From the NCBI RefSeq assembly GCF_024494565.1, contig NZ_JANHDN010000008.1, positions 124,001-188,000 on the forward strand: DNA of 64,000 bases. Reading direction: 5' to 3'. Origin of the DNA: Halorubrum rutilum. Its GTDB lineage: Archaea; Halobacteriota; Halobacteria; Halobacteriales; Haloferacaceae. The translations under genes and the position numbers were made by a program. The notes beneath the pieces were generated by a model that searched no databases, had not been told where the DNA came from, and saw nothing but the letters and a program-made list of their open reading frames with translations. Positions 48,636-56,857 of the stretch are shown piece after piece (within the stretch, counting starts at the first letter, position 1; every line of letters starts with the position of its first letter).

Positions 48636-49487
48636 ATGCGACAGGACCCGATCCCGGCCGCGCTCGCCGACCGGCTGTCGGTCGCGGCCCGTCGCCTGCG
48701 GGCGGCCCGGCGGAGCGCGCTCGACCGCGTCGCCGTCGAGGAGACCGAGTGGGAGTACGCGGGCCGGACCTGGTCGTGGCCGGCGGGCGAGGCGCGGACC
48801 TACTTCCGCGAGCTCGCGCCGGGCGAACGCGAGGTCCTCGACGAGCTGACCGCGGCGCTCGGGGAGCGTCGCTCGTCGGACGGGCCCGGACCGGGAGCGG
48901 AATCGGGGGCCGAGGTCGTCGGAGTCGGCACGGGCAGGGTGGCCGTCGCGATTCCCGGGGCCGTCGGTGAGGGGCCGGGAGCGACCGACGGCGGGCGACC
49001 GGACGCGACCGGCGGCGACCCCCTCGTCGCGAAGCTGGCGCGGTACGGCCCCTCGGCGGAGATGGGCGACGGCCGCCCGCAGAACCGCCGGGAGCGCCGG
49101 ATCTGGTCGGCGGTCGAGTCGCACCCGTTCCTCCCCGTCCTCGACGGCGACGCCGACGGCGACTGGATCGCCATGCCGCGCGCCGACGTTCCCCCGGACG
49201 AGGCGGTCCGAGAGGCCGCGCTCGACGGCGTACGGACGGCCCTGGCGCCACACCGCGACCGCTTCCACTTCGATGAGCTGAAGCCGGAGAACGTCGGCGC
49301 GTACCGCGACCGGTACTGGATCGTCGACTACGGGCGCCCGGTCGGCGAGCCGCTGTTCGCCGAGCCGCCGGACGCGTCCGCCGGGGATGCCGACGGGACC
49401 GCCGATATCGCCGATACTACCGACACCGCCGACACGCCGGGAGGAGGCGCCGGGAAGGACCGTCAGGATCGATCGAGTGAAAATTAA
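48636..49487 (+). CDS. Kinase-fold protein, unknown function
   Basis: A 283-aa protein. Although not annotated as a kinase, it shows kinase-like motifs: a possible beta3 Lys (PLVAKLARYG), a helix C-like QNRRERRIWSAVESHPFLP, an HRD-like/N motif HFDELKPENVGAY, and VDYGRPVGEPLF in the place of DFG. A long Gly/Asp-rich insertion (residues about 80-130) and an acidic tail (about 250-283) are present. It may be an atypical kinase or pseudokinase. Its 3' neighbour is an UspA gene on the same strand. Confidence 0.65.
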   Translation: MRQDPIPAALADRLSVAARRLRAARRSALDRVAVEETEWEYAGRTWSWPAGEARTYFRELAPGEREVLDELTAALGERRSSDGPGPGAESGAEVVGVGTGRVAVAIPGAVGEGPGATDGGRPDATGGDPLVAKLARYGPSAEMGDGRPQNRRERRIWSAVESHPFLPVLDGDADGDWIAMPRADVPPDEAVREAALDGVRTALAPHRDRFHFDELKPENVGAYRDRYWIVDYGRPVGEPLFAEPPDASAGDADGTADIADTTDTADTPGGGAGKDRQDRSSEN

Positions 49488-49544
49488 TTCAGAATTGAGT
49501 TAAAACTTCGACAGAGTTAAGCGGACGGGCGGCGAAGGGGAAGT

Positions 49545-50003
49545 ATGAGCATCGAAACAGTGCTACTGGCGGTCGGAACCGAAGACGAGAAGCGAACCGA
49601 GCAGATCGCGAGGGAGGCGATCGCGGTCGCCGAGCCCACGGGCGCGGAGGTCGTGTTGACCCACGTGTTCGACGACGATGAGTTCGACGGGGTCCGGACG
49701 AAGCTGGGCGTCGACCCGGCGAGCGAGGGGTCGACGCCGGACGCGGTCGCCGAGCGACACACGACGACGCGGGCGGTCGCGCGGGCGCTCGACGAGGCGG
49801 GCGTCGCGTACTCCGTCCGCGGCGCGGTCGGCGACCACGCCGACGAGGTCGTCGCGGCGGCCTCGGCCGTCGGGGCCGACCGCGTGGTCGTCGGGGGGCG
49901 GCGCCGGTCGCCGACCGGGAAGGCCGTCTTCGGCAGCGTCGCGCAGGAGGTCATCCTCTCGGCGCCGTGCCCGGTGACCTTCGTGCGGGAAGTCGCCGCC
50001 TGA
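49545..50003 (+). CDS. Universal stress protein (UspA family)
   Basis: A 152-aa alpha/beta protein. The UspA ATP-binding signature is present near the C-terminus: VVVGGRRRSPTGKAVFGSVAQEV followed by CPVTFVRE; N-terminal SIETVLLAVGTEDEKRTEQI is typical. Single domain, likely dimeric; may bind ATP. Preceded by an AT-rich region (49483-49520, AATTAATTCAGAATTGAGTTAA) that is a strong promoter candidate. Confidence 0.92.
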   Translation: MSIETVLLAVGTEDEKRTEQIAREAIAVAEPTGAEVVLTHVFDDDEFDGVRTKLGVDPASEGSTPDAVAERHTTTRAVARALDEAGVAYSVRGAVGDHADEVVAAASAVGADRVVVGGRRRSPTGKAVFGSVAQEVILSAPCPVTFVREVAA

Positions 50004-50046
50004 GCGCGGGCGGGGTTCGAGGCGAACCGCTCGGGGAAGCGTCCCG

Positions 50047-50052
50047 CTTAAG
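50047..50052 (+). promoter_or_regulatory. TATA-like element before the ROK gene
   Basis: CTTAAG, 26-31 bases before the ATG at 50078, consistent with a leaderless transcript. Confidence 0.45.
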
Positions 50053-50077
50053 TGATGCCGGTCCGCGACTCTAGCCG

Positions 50078-51058
50078 ATGTACTACGTTGGCGTCGACCT
50101 CGGGGCGACGAACGTCCGGGCGGTCGTCGGCGACGAGACGGCGGCGATCCTCGGTTCCGACACGCGGGGGACCCCTCGCGGGCCGAACGGAATCGCCGTG
50201 ACCGAGGCCGTGCTGGGCGTCGTCCGCGGCGCGTGCGCCGCCGCCGGGATCGACCCGGCCGAGGTCGCCGCGGCCGGGATCGGCTCGATCGGCCCCCTCG
50301 ACCTCGCGGCCGGGGTCGTCCAGGGACCGGCGAACCTCCCGGACACCGTCGAGCGGATCCCGCTCGTCGGGCCCGTCTCGCAGCTCCTCGACACCGACGA
50401 GGTCCACCTCCATAACGACACCATCGCGGGCGTCATCGGCGAGCGGTTCCACTCCGAGCGCAACCCCGACGATATGGTGTACCTCACCATCTCCTCGGGG
50501 ATCGGCGCCGGGGTGGCCGTCGACGGCAACGTGCTCTCGGGGTGGGACGGCAACGCCGGCGAGGTCGGCCACATGACCGTCGACCCGCACGGGTTCATGA
50601 CCTGCGGGTGCGGCCACGACGGCCACTGGGAGGGGTACTGCTCGGGCAACAACATCCCGAGCTACGCCCGCGAGCTCCACGCGGAGGACCCCGTCGAGAC
50701 GTCGCTCCCGATCGAGGACCCGGAGTTCTCCGCGGTCGACGTGTTCGAGGCGGCCGGCGAGGACGTCTTCGCCGACCACGTGATCGACCAGGTGGCCCAC
50801 TGGAACGCGATGGGCGTCGCCAACGTGATCCACGCGTACGCCCCGCTCGTGGTGAGCGTCGGCGGCGCGGTCGCGCTCAACAACCCCGAGCGGGTGCTCG
50901 ACCCGATCCGCGAGAAGCTCGCCGACATGGTGTTCATCAACGTCCCGGAGGTCCGGCTCACCGAGCTCGGCGACGAGGTCGTCGTGAAGGGGGCGCTCGC
51001 GAGCGCGCTCACCGGCGGCACGGGCGACCGGTCGCGGGTGGAGTCGCCGCCGGGGTGA
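50078..51058 (+). CDS. ROK-family sugar kinase
   Basis: A 326-aa ATP-dependent kinase. Phosphate-binding DLGATN is at residues 7-12; the zinc-binding ROK motif is CGCGHDGHWEGYCSG (Cys176, Cys178, Cys188), preceded by GEVGHM with His165. Glucokinase or N-acetylmannosamine-type activity is likely, and haloarchaeal genomes carry such enzymes for glucose phosphorylation. No HTH domain is present, so it is a kinase rather than a regulator of the ROK family. Confidence 0.92.
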   Translation: MYYVGVDLGATNVRAVVGDETAAILGSDTRGTPRGPNGIAVTEAVLGVVRGACAAAGIDPAEVAAAGIGSIGPLDLAAGVVQGPANLPDTVERIPLVGPVSQLLDTDEVHLHNDTIAGVIGERFHSERNPDDMVYLTISSGIGAGVAVDGNVLSGWDGNAGEVGHMTVDPHGFMTCGCGHDGHWEGYCSGNNIPSYARELHAEDPVETSLPIEDPEFSAVDVFEAAGEDVFADHVIDQVAHWNAMGVANVIHAYAPLVVSVGGAVALNNPERVLDPIREKLADMVFINVPEVRLTELGDEVVVKGALASALTGGTGDRSRVESPPG

Positions 51059-51080
51059 GCGGGGCGAGACCCGCTCCGGG

Positions 51081-52091
51081 TCAGTCCTCGAACTCCGTAA
51101 GCTCCGGCTCCACGCTCGGGTCGACCGCGTCCCGCGTCTCTAGGTACGCGTCCCGGTAGCGCCAGATCTTCCGGAGGAGGACGTAGCCGAACGCGCCCTG
51201 AAAGAGGAGGACGAAGAGGAACAGCGCCGGGAGCCGCGGGATGGGGGTGAGCGCCGGGATCACCGAGGTGACCGGGCCGACCAGGGTGTTGTACAGGCCG
51301 TGGATCGCGGCGGCGATGACGAGCCCCTTCACGACGATCGGGCCGCGGTGCTCGGGGTTGAACTTCGCGAGGCCGAGGTAGTAGCCCGCGAACGCCGAGT
51401 AGACGACGTGACCGGGGCCCGCGAGCGCCCGCAGCGCCGCGATCCCGTCGCCCGCGCCGAGGACGGCGACGCCGATCGTCAGCTCCGACATCTCGACGGT
51501 CCGGGCGATGTAGACGAGGTTCTCGATGACGGCGAAGCCGAGCCCGGCGATCGCCCCGTACACCGCGCCGTCGACGACGGCGTTGAACCGGTCGTCGGTG
51601 TACGCGTACAGCCGCACCGCGAGCAGCTTCACCGTCTCCTCGACGGGACCGACGACGAGGAAGAAGAAGAGGACGAGCCCCGGGAAGCCGAGCGGGGAGA
51701 AGAGCGGCTGGAGGCGGCCGTTGAGCACCGCGGCGAACGTCGCCGTGAGGATCGAGAGCAGGAACGTCGCCACCAGCAGGGAGAGCGGTTCCGCGGTCGT
51801 GACGTCGGAGACGTACACGTACGCGGCGAGGCCGAAGGCGGGGATCGCTGAGAGCCCGACGAGCATCGCGACCGCGGGGTCGAAGACGAGCCCGAGGCCG
51901 AACGAGCCGAGGATGGCGAGCAGGCCGAGGAAGGCGACGAACACGACCAGCCCCTTCGCGGAGCGGGTGATGAGCCAGTGCAGCGCGACCGAGAGCCCGT
52001 CGAGGGAGGTGCGCTCCTCCCACGTGGCGATGTCGTAGAGGTCGCGGTCGTCGTCGGCGCGGGACTCGACCGGGTCCGACCGGGATGGCAT
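51081..52091 (-). CDS. PrsW-family intramembrane metalloprotease
   Basis: A 336-aa membrane protein with about eight predicted spans. The EEx3K-like motif VGPVEETVKLLAVRLYAY, then GAIAGLGFAVIENLVYI and FAGYYLG match PrsW/PGRP-type CAAX-related proteases. The N-terminus (residues 1-40) is cytoplasmic and acidic. PrsW cleaves membrane-bound regulators in bacteria; the archaeal substrate is not known. The open frame runs far upstream to 54044, but the ATG at 52091 (MPSRSDPVESR) is the first plausible start. Confidence 0.87.
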   Translation of the reverse strand: MPSRSDPVESRADDDRDLYDIATWEERTSLDGLSVALHWLITRSAKGLVVFVAFLGLLAILGSFGLGLVFDPAVAMLVGLSAIPAFGLAAYVYVSDVTTAEPLSLLVATFLLSILTATFAAVLNGRLQPLFSPLGFPGLVLFFFLVVGPVEETVKLLAVRLYAYTDDRFNAVVDGAVYGAIAGLGFAVIENLVYIARTVEMSELTIGVAVLGAGDGIAALRALAGPGHVVYSAFAGYYLGLAKFNPEHRGPIVVKGLVIAAAIHGLYNTLVGPVTSVIPALTPIPRLPALFLFVLLFQGAFGYVLLRKIWRYRDAYLETRDAVDPSVEPELTEFED

Positions 52092-52227
52092 ACGCCCCGG
52101 TTCGGACCGGGGTGACTTAAGCCGTGGCCGGACGGGTCCGGTCGAGGGCCGGTCGATCCGCGTCTCCGAGCGAGACGGGCCGGCGCCGAGCCGGTGGAAT
52201 TGAAACCGCGGCGCCCGAAGGGAGGGT

Positions 52228-52404
52228 ATGCGCTTCGATTCACGGACCCGGCGGACCCTCCGCGAGGCGGGGCTCGACGCCGACGCGACCGCCGACCTCG
52301 ACCTGTTCAGCCACGGGAGCGAACGGCCCGTCCTCGCCGGGCGCTCGCTCGGGGAGACGGTCCGCGACCGGGTTCGCCTCGCGGGCGGCCCGGAGGGGCT
52401 GTGA
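52228..52404 (+). CDS. Small basic protein coupled to FAU-1
   Basis: A 58-aa ORF starting MRFDSRTRRTLREAGLDADA and ending with GGPEGL. It overlaps the GTG start of the FAU-1 gene by four bases (GTGA), which indicates a two-gene operon and supports it being real. I do not recognise a family. Possibly a helical RNA-interacting protein, by neighbourhood. Confidence 0.6.
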   Translation: MRFDSRTRRTLREAGLDADATADLDLFSHGSERPVLAGRSLGETVRDRVRLAGGPEGL

Positions 52405-53885
52405 CCGCCGCCGTCCGCGTCCGAGGCATCTACGCCACGGCGCTGACGCGGCTCGCGCTCGACGCGGGCCACGAGGTCGTCGACGCCTCGCCGCCGATCC
52501 GGCGGCGCTTCGACGCGGCGTTCGGGGACGCGCCGCCGGACGTCCGGATCGGGACGACCGGCGACCGGCAGGGCGTCGGCGTTCACGGAGACGCCGAGGC
52601 GGTGGCCGCGCTGCGGGACCGGCTGGCGGGGGTCGGTCGCGACGCGCTCGCGTGGGACGACCCGACGCCGCCCGGGACCGTGCTCGACGGCGAGGTGACC
52701 GAGACGCTCGGCGGCGGGGCGGTGGTGGCGCTCCGCGTCGGCGGCGAAGGGGACGACCCGGGAAGCGACGAGGGGGCGAGCGACGGGAGCGTCGAGGGGT
52801 ACCTCCCGTACGGGAGCGTCGACGACCGCGTCGAGACCGGCGACCCGGTCCGGGTCCGCGTCGACGCGTCCGCGGCGCCGTGGACCGACCGACGCCCCGA
52901 GCTCGACGGGTCGCTGCGCGCGGGCGGCGCCCTCGTCGCGCTCGAACCGGGGTCCGGCACCCGCGTCGACGTCCGGGACGACGAGGCCGCCCGGGAGCTG
53001 TCGGGGATGCTCAACCTGCTCGGGCTGGAGCCGCCGGACGGGTGGCGGGCGGCCTGGAAGCCGCCCGCGGTCGACGCCGGGACGGAGGCGCTGGAGGCGG
53101 GGCTGGAGCGCGCCGTCGCGGCCGCCGAAGATCTCGACGACGCGGTGGACGCGGCCGGGGGGATCGGCGTCCTCGGCGACCGCGGGCGCCTCCGCGACGA
53201 GCCGGTGGCGTCGCCGAACGCGGGCGCCTGGGTGTGGTTCGGCCGCGAGAGCCGGTTCGCGCTCGACGACCGGCGGCGGGAGGCGACCGCGACGATGCCG
53301 GGCCACCACCGGGTGAAGGCGGGGTCGGCCGACGCCTCGGCCGGCGTCGACCTCGCGGAGGCGCTCTGCGAGCCCGACCCGGACGCCGCGTTCCCGTTCG
53401 GCGTCGTGACGGACGCGTTCGGCCCGCGCGAGGGCGACGCGCTCCGGATCGACCACGGGAAGCCCGACGGTCGGGTAATAACGCTCGGCGAGGGCACCGT
53501 CACCGAGGTCGACCCCGACGGCGCCGTCACCGTCGAGCGCGAGATGACCGGCGGCGGCAGCTACGACGGCCTCGGGACGCCGCGGGAGGCGGGCGACGTC
53601 GCCGAGACGAGCCTGAAGGAGGGCCGGTGGTGGTACCCGACCACCTACCGCGGCCGCGACGGGACGGTCCGCGGGACCTACGTCAACGTCTGTACCCCGG
53701 TCGAGGTGTTCCCGGACGCCGCCCGCTACGTGGACCTCCACGTCGACGTGGTGAAGCGCCCGGACGGGACCGTCGAGCGCGTCGACGACGACGAACTGCG
53801 GGACGCGACGGCGGCCGGCGACGTGCCGGAGCCGCTGGCCGAGAAGGCGCGGAGCGTCGCGTCCGCGCTGGAGAACGCGCTGTAG
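52401..53885 (+). CDS. fau1: FAU-1-type RNA-binding ribonuclease
   Basis: A 494-aa archaeal protein. The N-terminal half has an S1-like/RNA-binding part (TPPGTVLDGEVTETLGGGAVVAL), and the C-terminal DUF402 domain contains WWYPTTYRGRDGTVRGTYVNVC, VFPDAARYVDLHVDVVKRPDG. The family (FAU-1) binds AU-rich RNA and cleaves RNA in Pyrococcus and is related to RNase E/G; it is involved in rRNA processing in the studied archaea. Gly/Asp insertions lie near residue 125. GTG start at 52401, coupled to the 58-aa gene. Confidence 0.88.
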   Translation: MTAAVRVRGIYATALTRLALDAGHEVVDASPPIRRRFDAAFGDAPPDVRIGTTGDRQGVGVHGDAEAVAALRDRLAGVGRDALAWDDPTPPGTVLDGEVTETLGGGAVVALRVGGEGDDPGSDEGASDGSVEGYLPYGSVDDRVETGDPVRVRVDASAAPWTDRRPELDGSLRAGGALVALEPGSGTRVDVRDDEAARELSGMLNLLGLEPPDGWRAAWKPPAVDAGTEALEAGLERAVAAAEDLDDAVDAAGGIGVLGDRGRLRDEPVASPNAGAWVWFGRESRFALDDRRREATATMPGHHRVKAGSADASAGVDLAEALCEPDPDAAFPFGVVTDAFGPREGDALRIDHGKPDGRVITLGEGTVTEVDPDGAVTVEREMTGGGSYDGLGTPREAGDVAETSLKEGRWWYPTTYRGRDGTVRGTYVNVCTPVEVFPDAARYVDLHVDVVKRPDGTVERVDDDELRDATAAGDVPEPLAEKARSVASALENAL

Positions 53886-54037
53886 CCGAGGGCGACGCGC
53901 GAGCCGCGCGGAACGAGAGCACTCGACGGTCGGTCGGTTATACGAGAGAAATAGCTCGTATCTCCCGCGATTCGATCCGTCTATTACGGCATATAAGGTT
54001 CTCCAGATTAATTTCACACAATCGTTATTACTACCGC
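53886..54037. other. AT-rich intergenic region
   Basis: Distinctly AT-rich (about 53937-54035) compared with the rest of the window, with several candidate TATA boxes (GGCATATAAGG near 53990, TTAATTT at 54008-54014). It probably holds the promoter of the leader ORF and glutamate-cysteine ligase family gene and the terminator of FAU-1. Confidence 0.6.
54008..54014 (+). promoter_or_regulatory. TATA-like element before the leader ORF
   Basis: TTAATTT, 24-30 bases before ATG 54038, implying a transcript starting at the leader ORF. Confidence 0.45.
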
Positions 54038-54124
54038 ATGGCACGGAGAATCATGATCGTGAATAGCACGCACGACGGTGCGAACGTCAACCGCCGGCCC
54101 GACCCGCCGGCCGTCGGACCGTGA
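54038..54124 (+). CDS. 28-residue leader ORF upstream of the glutamate-cysteine ligase family gene
   Basis: Encodes MARRIMIVNSTHDGANVNRR followed by PDPPAVGP. Its TGA overlaps the GTG start of the next gene (GTGA), the same coupling seen for other gene pairs here. The TTAATTT box fits a leaderless start at 54038. It may be a translated leader peptide controlling or enabling translation of the enzyme; alternatively it is a chance ORF and the enzyme starts at ATG 54166. Confidence 0.4.
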   Translation: MARRIMIVNSTHDGANVNRRPDPPAVGP

Positions 54125-55254
54125 CCGGTGGCGCCGCCGAGGGCGCGACGTCCGAGACCGGACCGATGCGGCGGAGCGTCGAGGTGGAGTACTGGGTGGT
54201 CGACGAGCGCGGTCGGCTGACCGGTCCGGGCGGGCTCGTCGACGCGTCGCCGGGCGTCGAGCGCGAGTTCGTCGAACCGCTGTTGGAGATTAAGACGACG
54301 CCGTGCGAGTCGACGGCGGAGCTCCGCGAGGAGCTGTTCGGTCGGCTCGGCCGGGTCATAGAGCGTGCCGAGGAGCTCGGGAAGGGACTCGTGCCGCTCG
54401 CGACGCCGCTCCGCGACGGCGACGTCGCCGACCTCGGGAGCGAGCGGGCGCGGATCCAGGACCGCGTCGTCGGGGACCGGTTCGAGTACGTCCGGCACTG
54501 CGCCGGGACCCACGTCCACGTCGAGCAGCTACCGGGGCGCGAGGTCGACCAGCTCAACGCGCTCACGGCGCTCGACCCGTCGCTGGCGCTCGTCAACTCC
54601 TCGCCGTACTTCGGGCACGAGCCGCTCGGGGCGGGCGCGCGGTCGCTGCTGTACCGGCGGATGGCGTACGAGCGGCTCCCGCGGCAGGGCGAGCTGTGGC
54701 CGTACGCCGACGACACCGAGGAGTGGGCGACGCGGCTGGAGCGTCGGTACGAGTCGTTCGTCACCGAGGCGGTCGTGGCCGGCTGCGACCGGGATGCCGT
54801 CGAGGCCTGTTTCACCCCGGAGAGCGCGGCGTGGACCCCGGTGAAGCTCCGAGGGGAGTTCGGGACGGTCGAGTGGCGCTCGGCGGACGCCGCGCTCCCG
54901 AGCCAGGTCGTCCGGCTGGCCGACGACCTCGTCGGGGTCGTCGAGCGGCTCGGAGACGCCGAACTCCGCGTCGGCGACGAGCCGCACGGCGTCACGGACG
55001 AGGCCGTCGTCCTCCCGCCGTTCGAGACGGTGCGCGAGCGCGTCGAGGACGCCGTTCGCGACGGTCTCGACTCGGACGCGGTCCGGTCGTACCTCGAACG
55101 GATGGGGATCGATCCGGGACCGTACGAGCCGCTGTCGGCCGAACTGCGAGGGGAGGGACCGCTCACCGAGGACGGGGCGAGGGACGTGCGCCTCGACTAC
55201 GCGGAGCGGCTCGCGCGCGACGTGCGCCGACGGCGACCGGTCCGGAGCGACTGA
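54121..55254 (+). CDS. Glutamate-cysteine ligase family protein (GshA-like)
   Basis: A 377-aa ATP-grasp-related carboxylate-amine ligase of the GCS2 type. Family segments include RSVEVEYWVVDERGRLTG, RVGDEPHGVTDEAVVLPPFE, HCAGTHVHVEQLPGREVDQL, and ALVNSSPYFGHEPLG. In haloarchaea it would make gamma-glutamylcysteine, the main low-molecular-weight thiol. Specificity (cysteine versus another amine) is not proven. Start GTG 54121 is coupled to the leader ORF; MRRSVEVEYW at ATG 54166 is an alternative start that removes 15 residues. Confidence 0.82.
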   Translation: MTGGAAEGATSETGPMRRSVEVEYWVVDERGRLTGPGGLVDASPGVEREFVEPLLEIKTTPCESTAELREELFGRLGRVIERAEELGKGLVPLATPLRDGDVADLGSERARIQDRVVGDRFEYVRHCAGTHVHVEQLPGREVDQLNALTALDPSLALVNSSPYFGHEPLGAGARSLLYRRMAYERLPRQGELWPYADDTEEWATRLERRYESFVTEAVVAGCDRDAVEACFTPESAAWTPVKLRGEFGTVEWRSADAALPSQVVRLADDLVGVVERLGDAELRVGDEPHGVTDEAVVLPPFETVRERVEDAVRDGLDSDAVRSYLERMGIDPGPYEPLSAELRGEGPLTEDGARDVRLDYAERLARDVRRRRPVRSD

Positions 55255-55281
55255 GCGCCGGGCGGGCGGACGGCCGGAAGG

Positions 55282-55608
55282 TCAGAAGTGGTTCGCGGAC
55301 TCCGTCTCGTGTTTCAGCTCCCCGCCGCGGCCGCCCTCGACCGTGGAGGCGCCCTGGTCGCCGGAGGAGGCGGTCCGCACCGTCACGTTCTCCACCTCGT
55401 CGAAGTCCATGATCAGGTCGCGGCGGATGTTGTCGGCCGTGATGTTCGAGATCCCGCAGCCCGAACAGGTGCCGCCGAGCTCGACGACGACCTCGCCGCT
55501 CTCGGGGTCCGCCTCGCGCACGACGCTCGTCCCGCCGTGCATCTGGATGATCGGCATCTGTCCGACCATCCACTCTTCGACTCGGTCCGCGAGGCTCTCG
55601 TCGCTCAT
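55282..55608 (-). CDS. NifU-type Fe-S scaffold domain protein
   Basis: A 108-aa protein equivalent to the C-terminal NifU/Nfu domain. The conserved CSGC pair is at Cys48 and Cys51 ([17 protein letters not shown]), preceded by [18 protein letters not shown]. Such proteins transiently hold an iron-sulfur cluster and deliver it to apo-proteins. The C-terminal ~30 residues are a Gly/Glu-rich extension. It is the last gene of a convergent pair with the glutamate-cysteine ligase family gene. Confidence 0.92.
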   Translation of the reverse strand: MSDESLADRVEEWMVGQMPIIQMHGGTSVVREADPESGEVVVELGGTCSGCGISNITADNIRRDLIMDFDEVENVTVRTASSGDQGASTVEGGRGGELKHETESANHF

Positions 55609-55737
55609 TGTCGACCGTTGGCACCCGAGCCTATGGAAGCTTGCGGTTTCCGAGGCGACCCGAGGAAAGAAAGGAACTGTGTCACCGTCGATCCCGCGGG
55701 ATGGAAGGATCGGAACTGGTTTCGGTTACGCCGACGG

Positions 55738-56061
55738 TCACTCGTCGGGGTCGTCCGCCCGCTCCGACTCGCTCGGGAGCCGGGTCGGATCCGCGGGGTC
55801 GTCGCCGTGCACGGTGTCGTCGCGTTCGAGCAGGTAGAGGAGCGGCCCGAGCGCGGCCAACACGAGCACGCCGGGGAGCGGCGCGTCCGGGACGAGCAGG
55901 GCGGTGGTCAGGGCGGCGCCGGAGGTGACGACGAGGAGGGCGGCCCACAGCGACGGGGAGCCGAAGTCGACGCCGACGCGGGCGGCGTCGCGGTAGACGA
56001 GCGCGGCCGCGCCCGCGACGAGGAGCGCGGCGCCGCCGCCGAGGACCGTGGTGACTGCCAT
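55738..56061 (-). CDS. Small membrane protein, unknown function
   Basis: A 107-aa protein with three predicted spans (VLGGGAALLVAGAAALVY, LWAALLVVTSGAALTTALLV, LPGVLVLAALGPLLYLL) and an acidic C-terminal tail. It is on the same strand as NifU and the membrane-anchored ferredoxin, with gaps of about 130 and 60 bases. Function unknown. Confidence 0.72.
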   Translation of the reverse strand: MAVTTVLGGGAALLVAGAAALVYRDAARVGVDFGSPSLWAALLVVTSGAALTTALLVPDAPLPGVLVLAALGPLLYLLERDDTVHGDDPADPTRLPSESERADDPDE

Positions 56062-56122
56062 ACCGACCGTTCGGCCGAGACGCGAAAAAGGGTGTCGCGA
56101 GCGGGCGGCCAGGATGGAACGA

Positions 56123-56722
56123 CTACGGCGCCTCGCCCGTCTCGATGCTGAAGGAGTCGCGCGGGTACGCGACGCAGGTCAGCGTGTAACCGTCGTCGAG
56201 CTCGGCCTCCTCTAACATCTGCTGGTTGTCGTGCTCGACGAAGTCCTCGGAGGGGCCGTCCGTGATGTGACCGGCACAGGAGACGCACTGGCCCTGCCGG
56301 CAGGCGTACGGGAGGTCCCACCCCTCGTCTTCGCCCTGTTCGAGGATCGGCTCGTCGTTCGAGAGCTCGACCGTCTTCCCCTGCTTGACGAACTCGACGT
56401 CGAAGTACTCGACCTCCTCCACGTCGGCGGGGCCGGCGCTGACGGCGCTGCCGTCCTCCAGTTCGCCCTCCTCGCCCTCGGCGCCGCCGGCGGGGATGGC
56501 GCCGCCGCCGCCCCCGCCGCCGACCGCGCGGTTCCCCGGCTCGGGGAAGTCGGTCTCGGGGACCGCGGACGCGCGGCGTTCGAGCACTTCGTCCGAGATG
56601 TCGGTCGTGGGCTCCCACCCCGTCCCCTTCAGGCTGGTAACGAGGACGACGGTCAGCGTCGCGATCACCCCGAGAACGATCGCCGGCGCGTTCGCGACGT
56701 TCGCAATGAGCGGGTTGAGCAT
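56123..56722 (-). CDS. Membrane-anchored plant-type 2Fe-2S ferredoxin
   Basis: A 199-aa protein. An N-terminal transmembrane segment (about residues 12-30, APAIVLGVIATLTVVLVTS) is followed by a Gly-rich and acidic linker (about 60-105) and a plant-type ferredoxin domain with Cys141, Cys146, Cys149 and Cys183 (YACRQGQCVSC ... LTCVAYP). Placement near NifU fits an Fe-S function. It would transfer electrons at the membrane; the partner is unknown. The start at 56722 (MLNPLIANVANAP) was chosen because the longer upstream frame lacks similarity. Confidence 0.88.
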   Translation of the reverse strand: MLNPLIANVANAPAIVLGVIATLTVVLVTSLKGTGWEPTTDISDEVLERRASAVPETDFPEPGNRAVGGGGGGGAIPAGGAEGEEGELEDGSAVSAGPADVEEVEYFDVEFVKQGKTVELSNDEPILEQGEDEGWDLPYACRQGQCVSCAGHITDGPSEDFVEHDNQQMLEEAELDDGYTLTCVAYPRDSFSIETGEAP

Positions 56723-56857
56723 ACGAGCAGATATGGAGAGGTGGCTTAAGGCCGTTTTGATCGGTCCGATCGCACGAGAACCGCGGGGCGCGGCGTCCGA
56801 GTCCGCGCCGCGCCGCGGAACGGACCATTTATCGGCCGAGCGGTCGACGTGGCGCCC

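Noticed and set aside
51081..54044. 987-codon minus-strand frame extending the PrsW gene over FAU-1
   Set aside because: The part beyond 52091 overlaps the well-supported FAU-1 gene and lacks membrane spans or family similarity.
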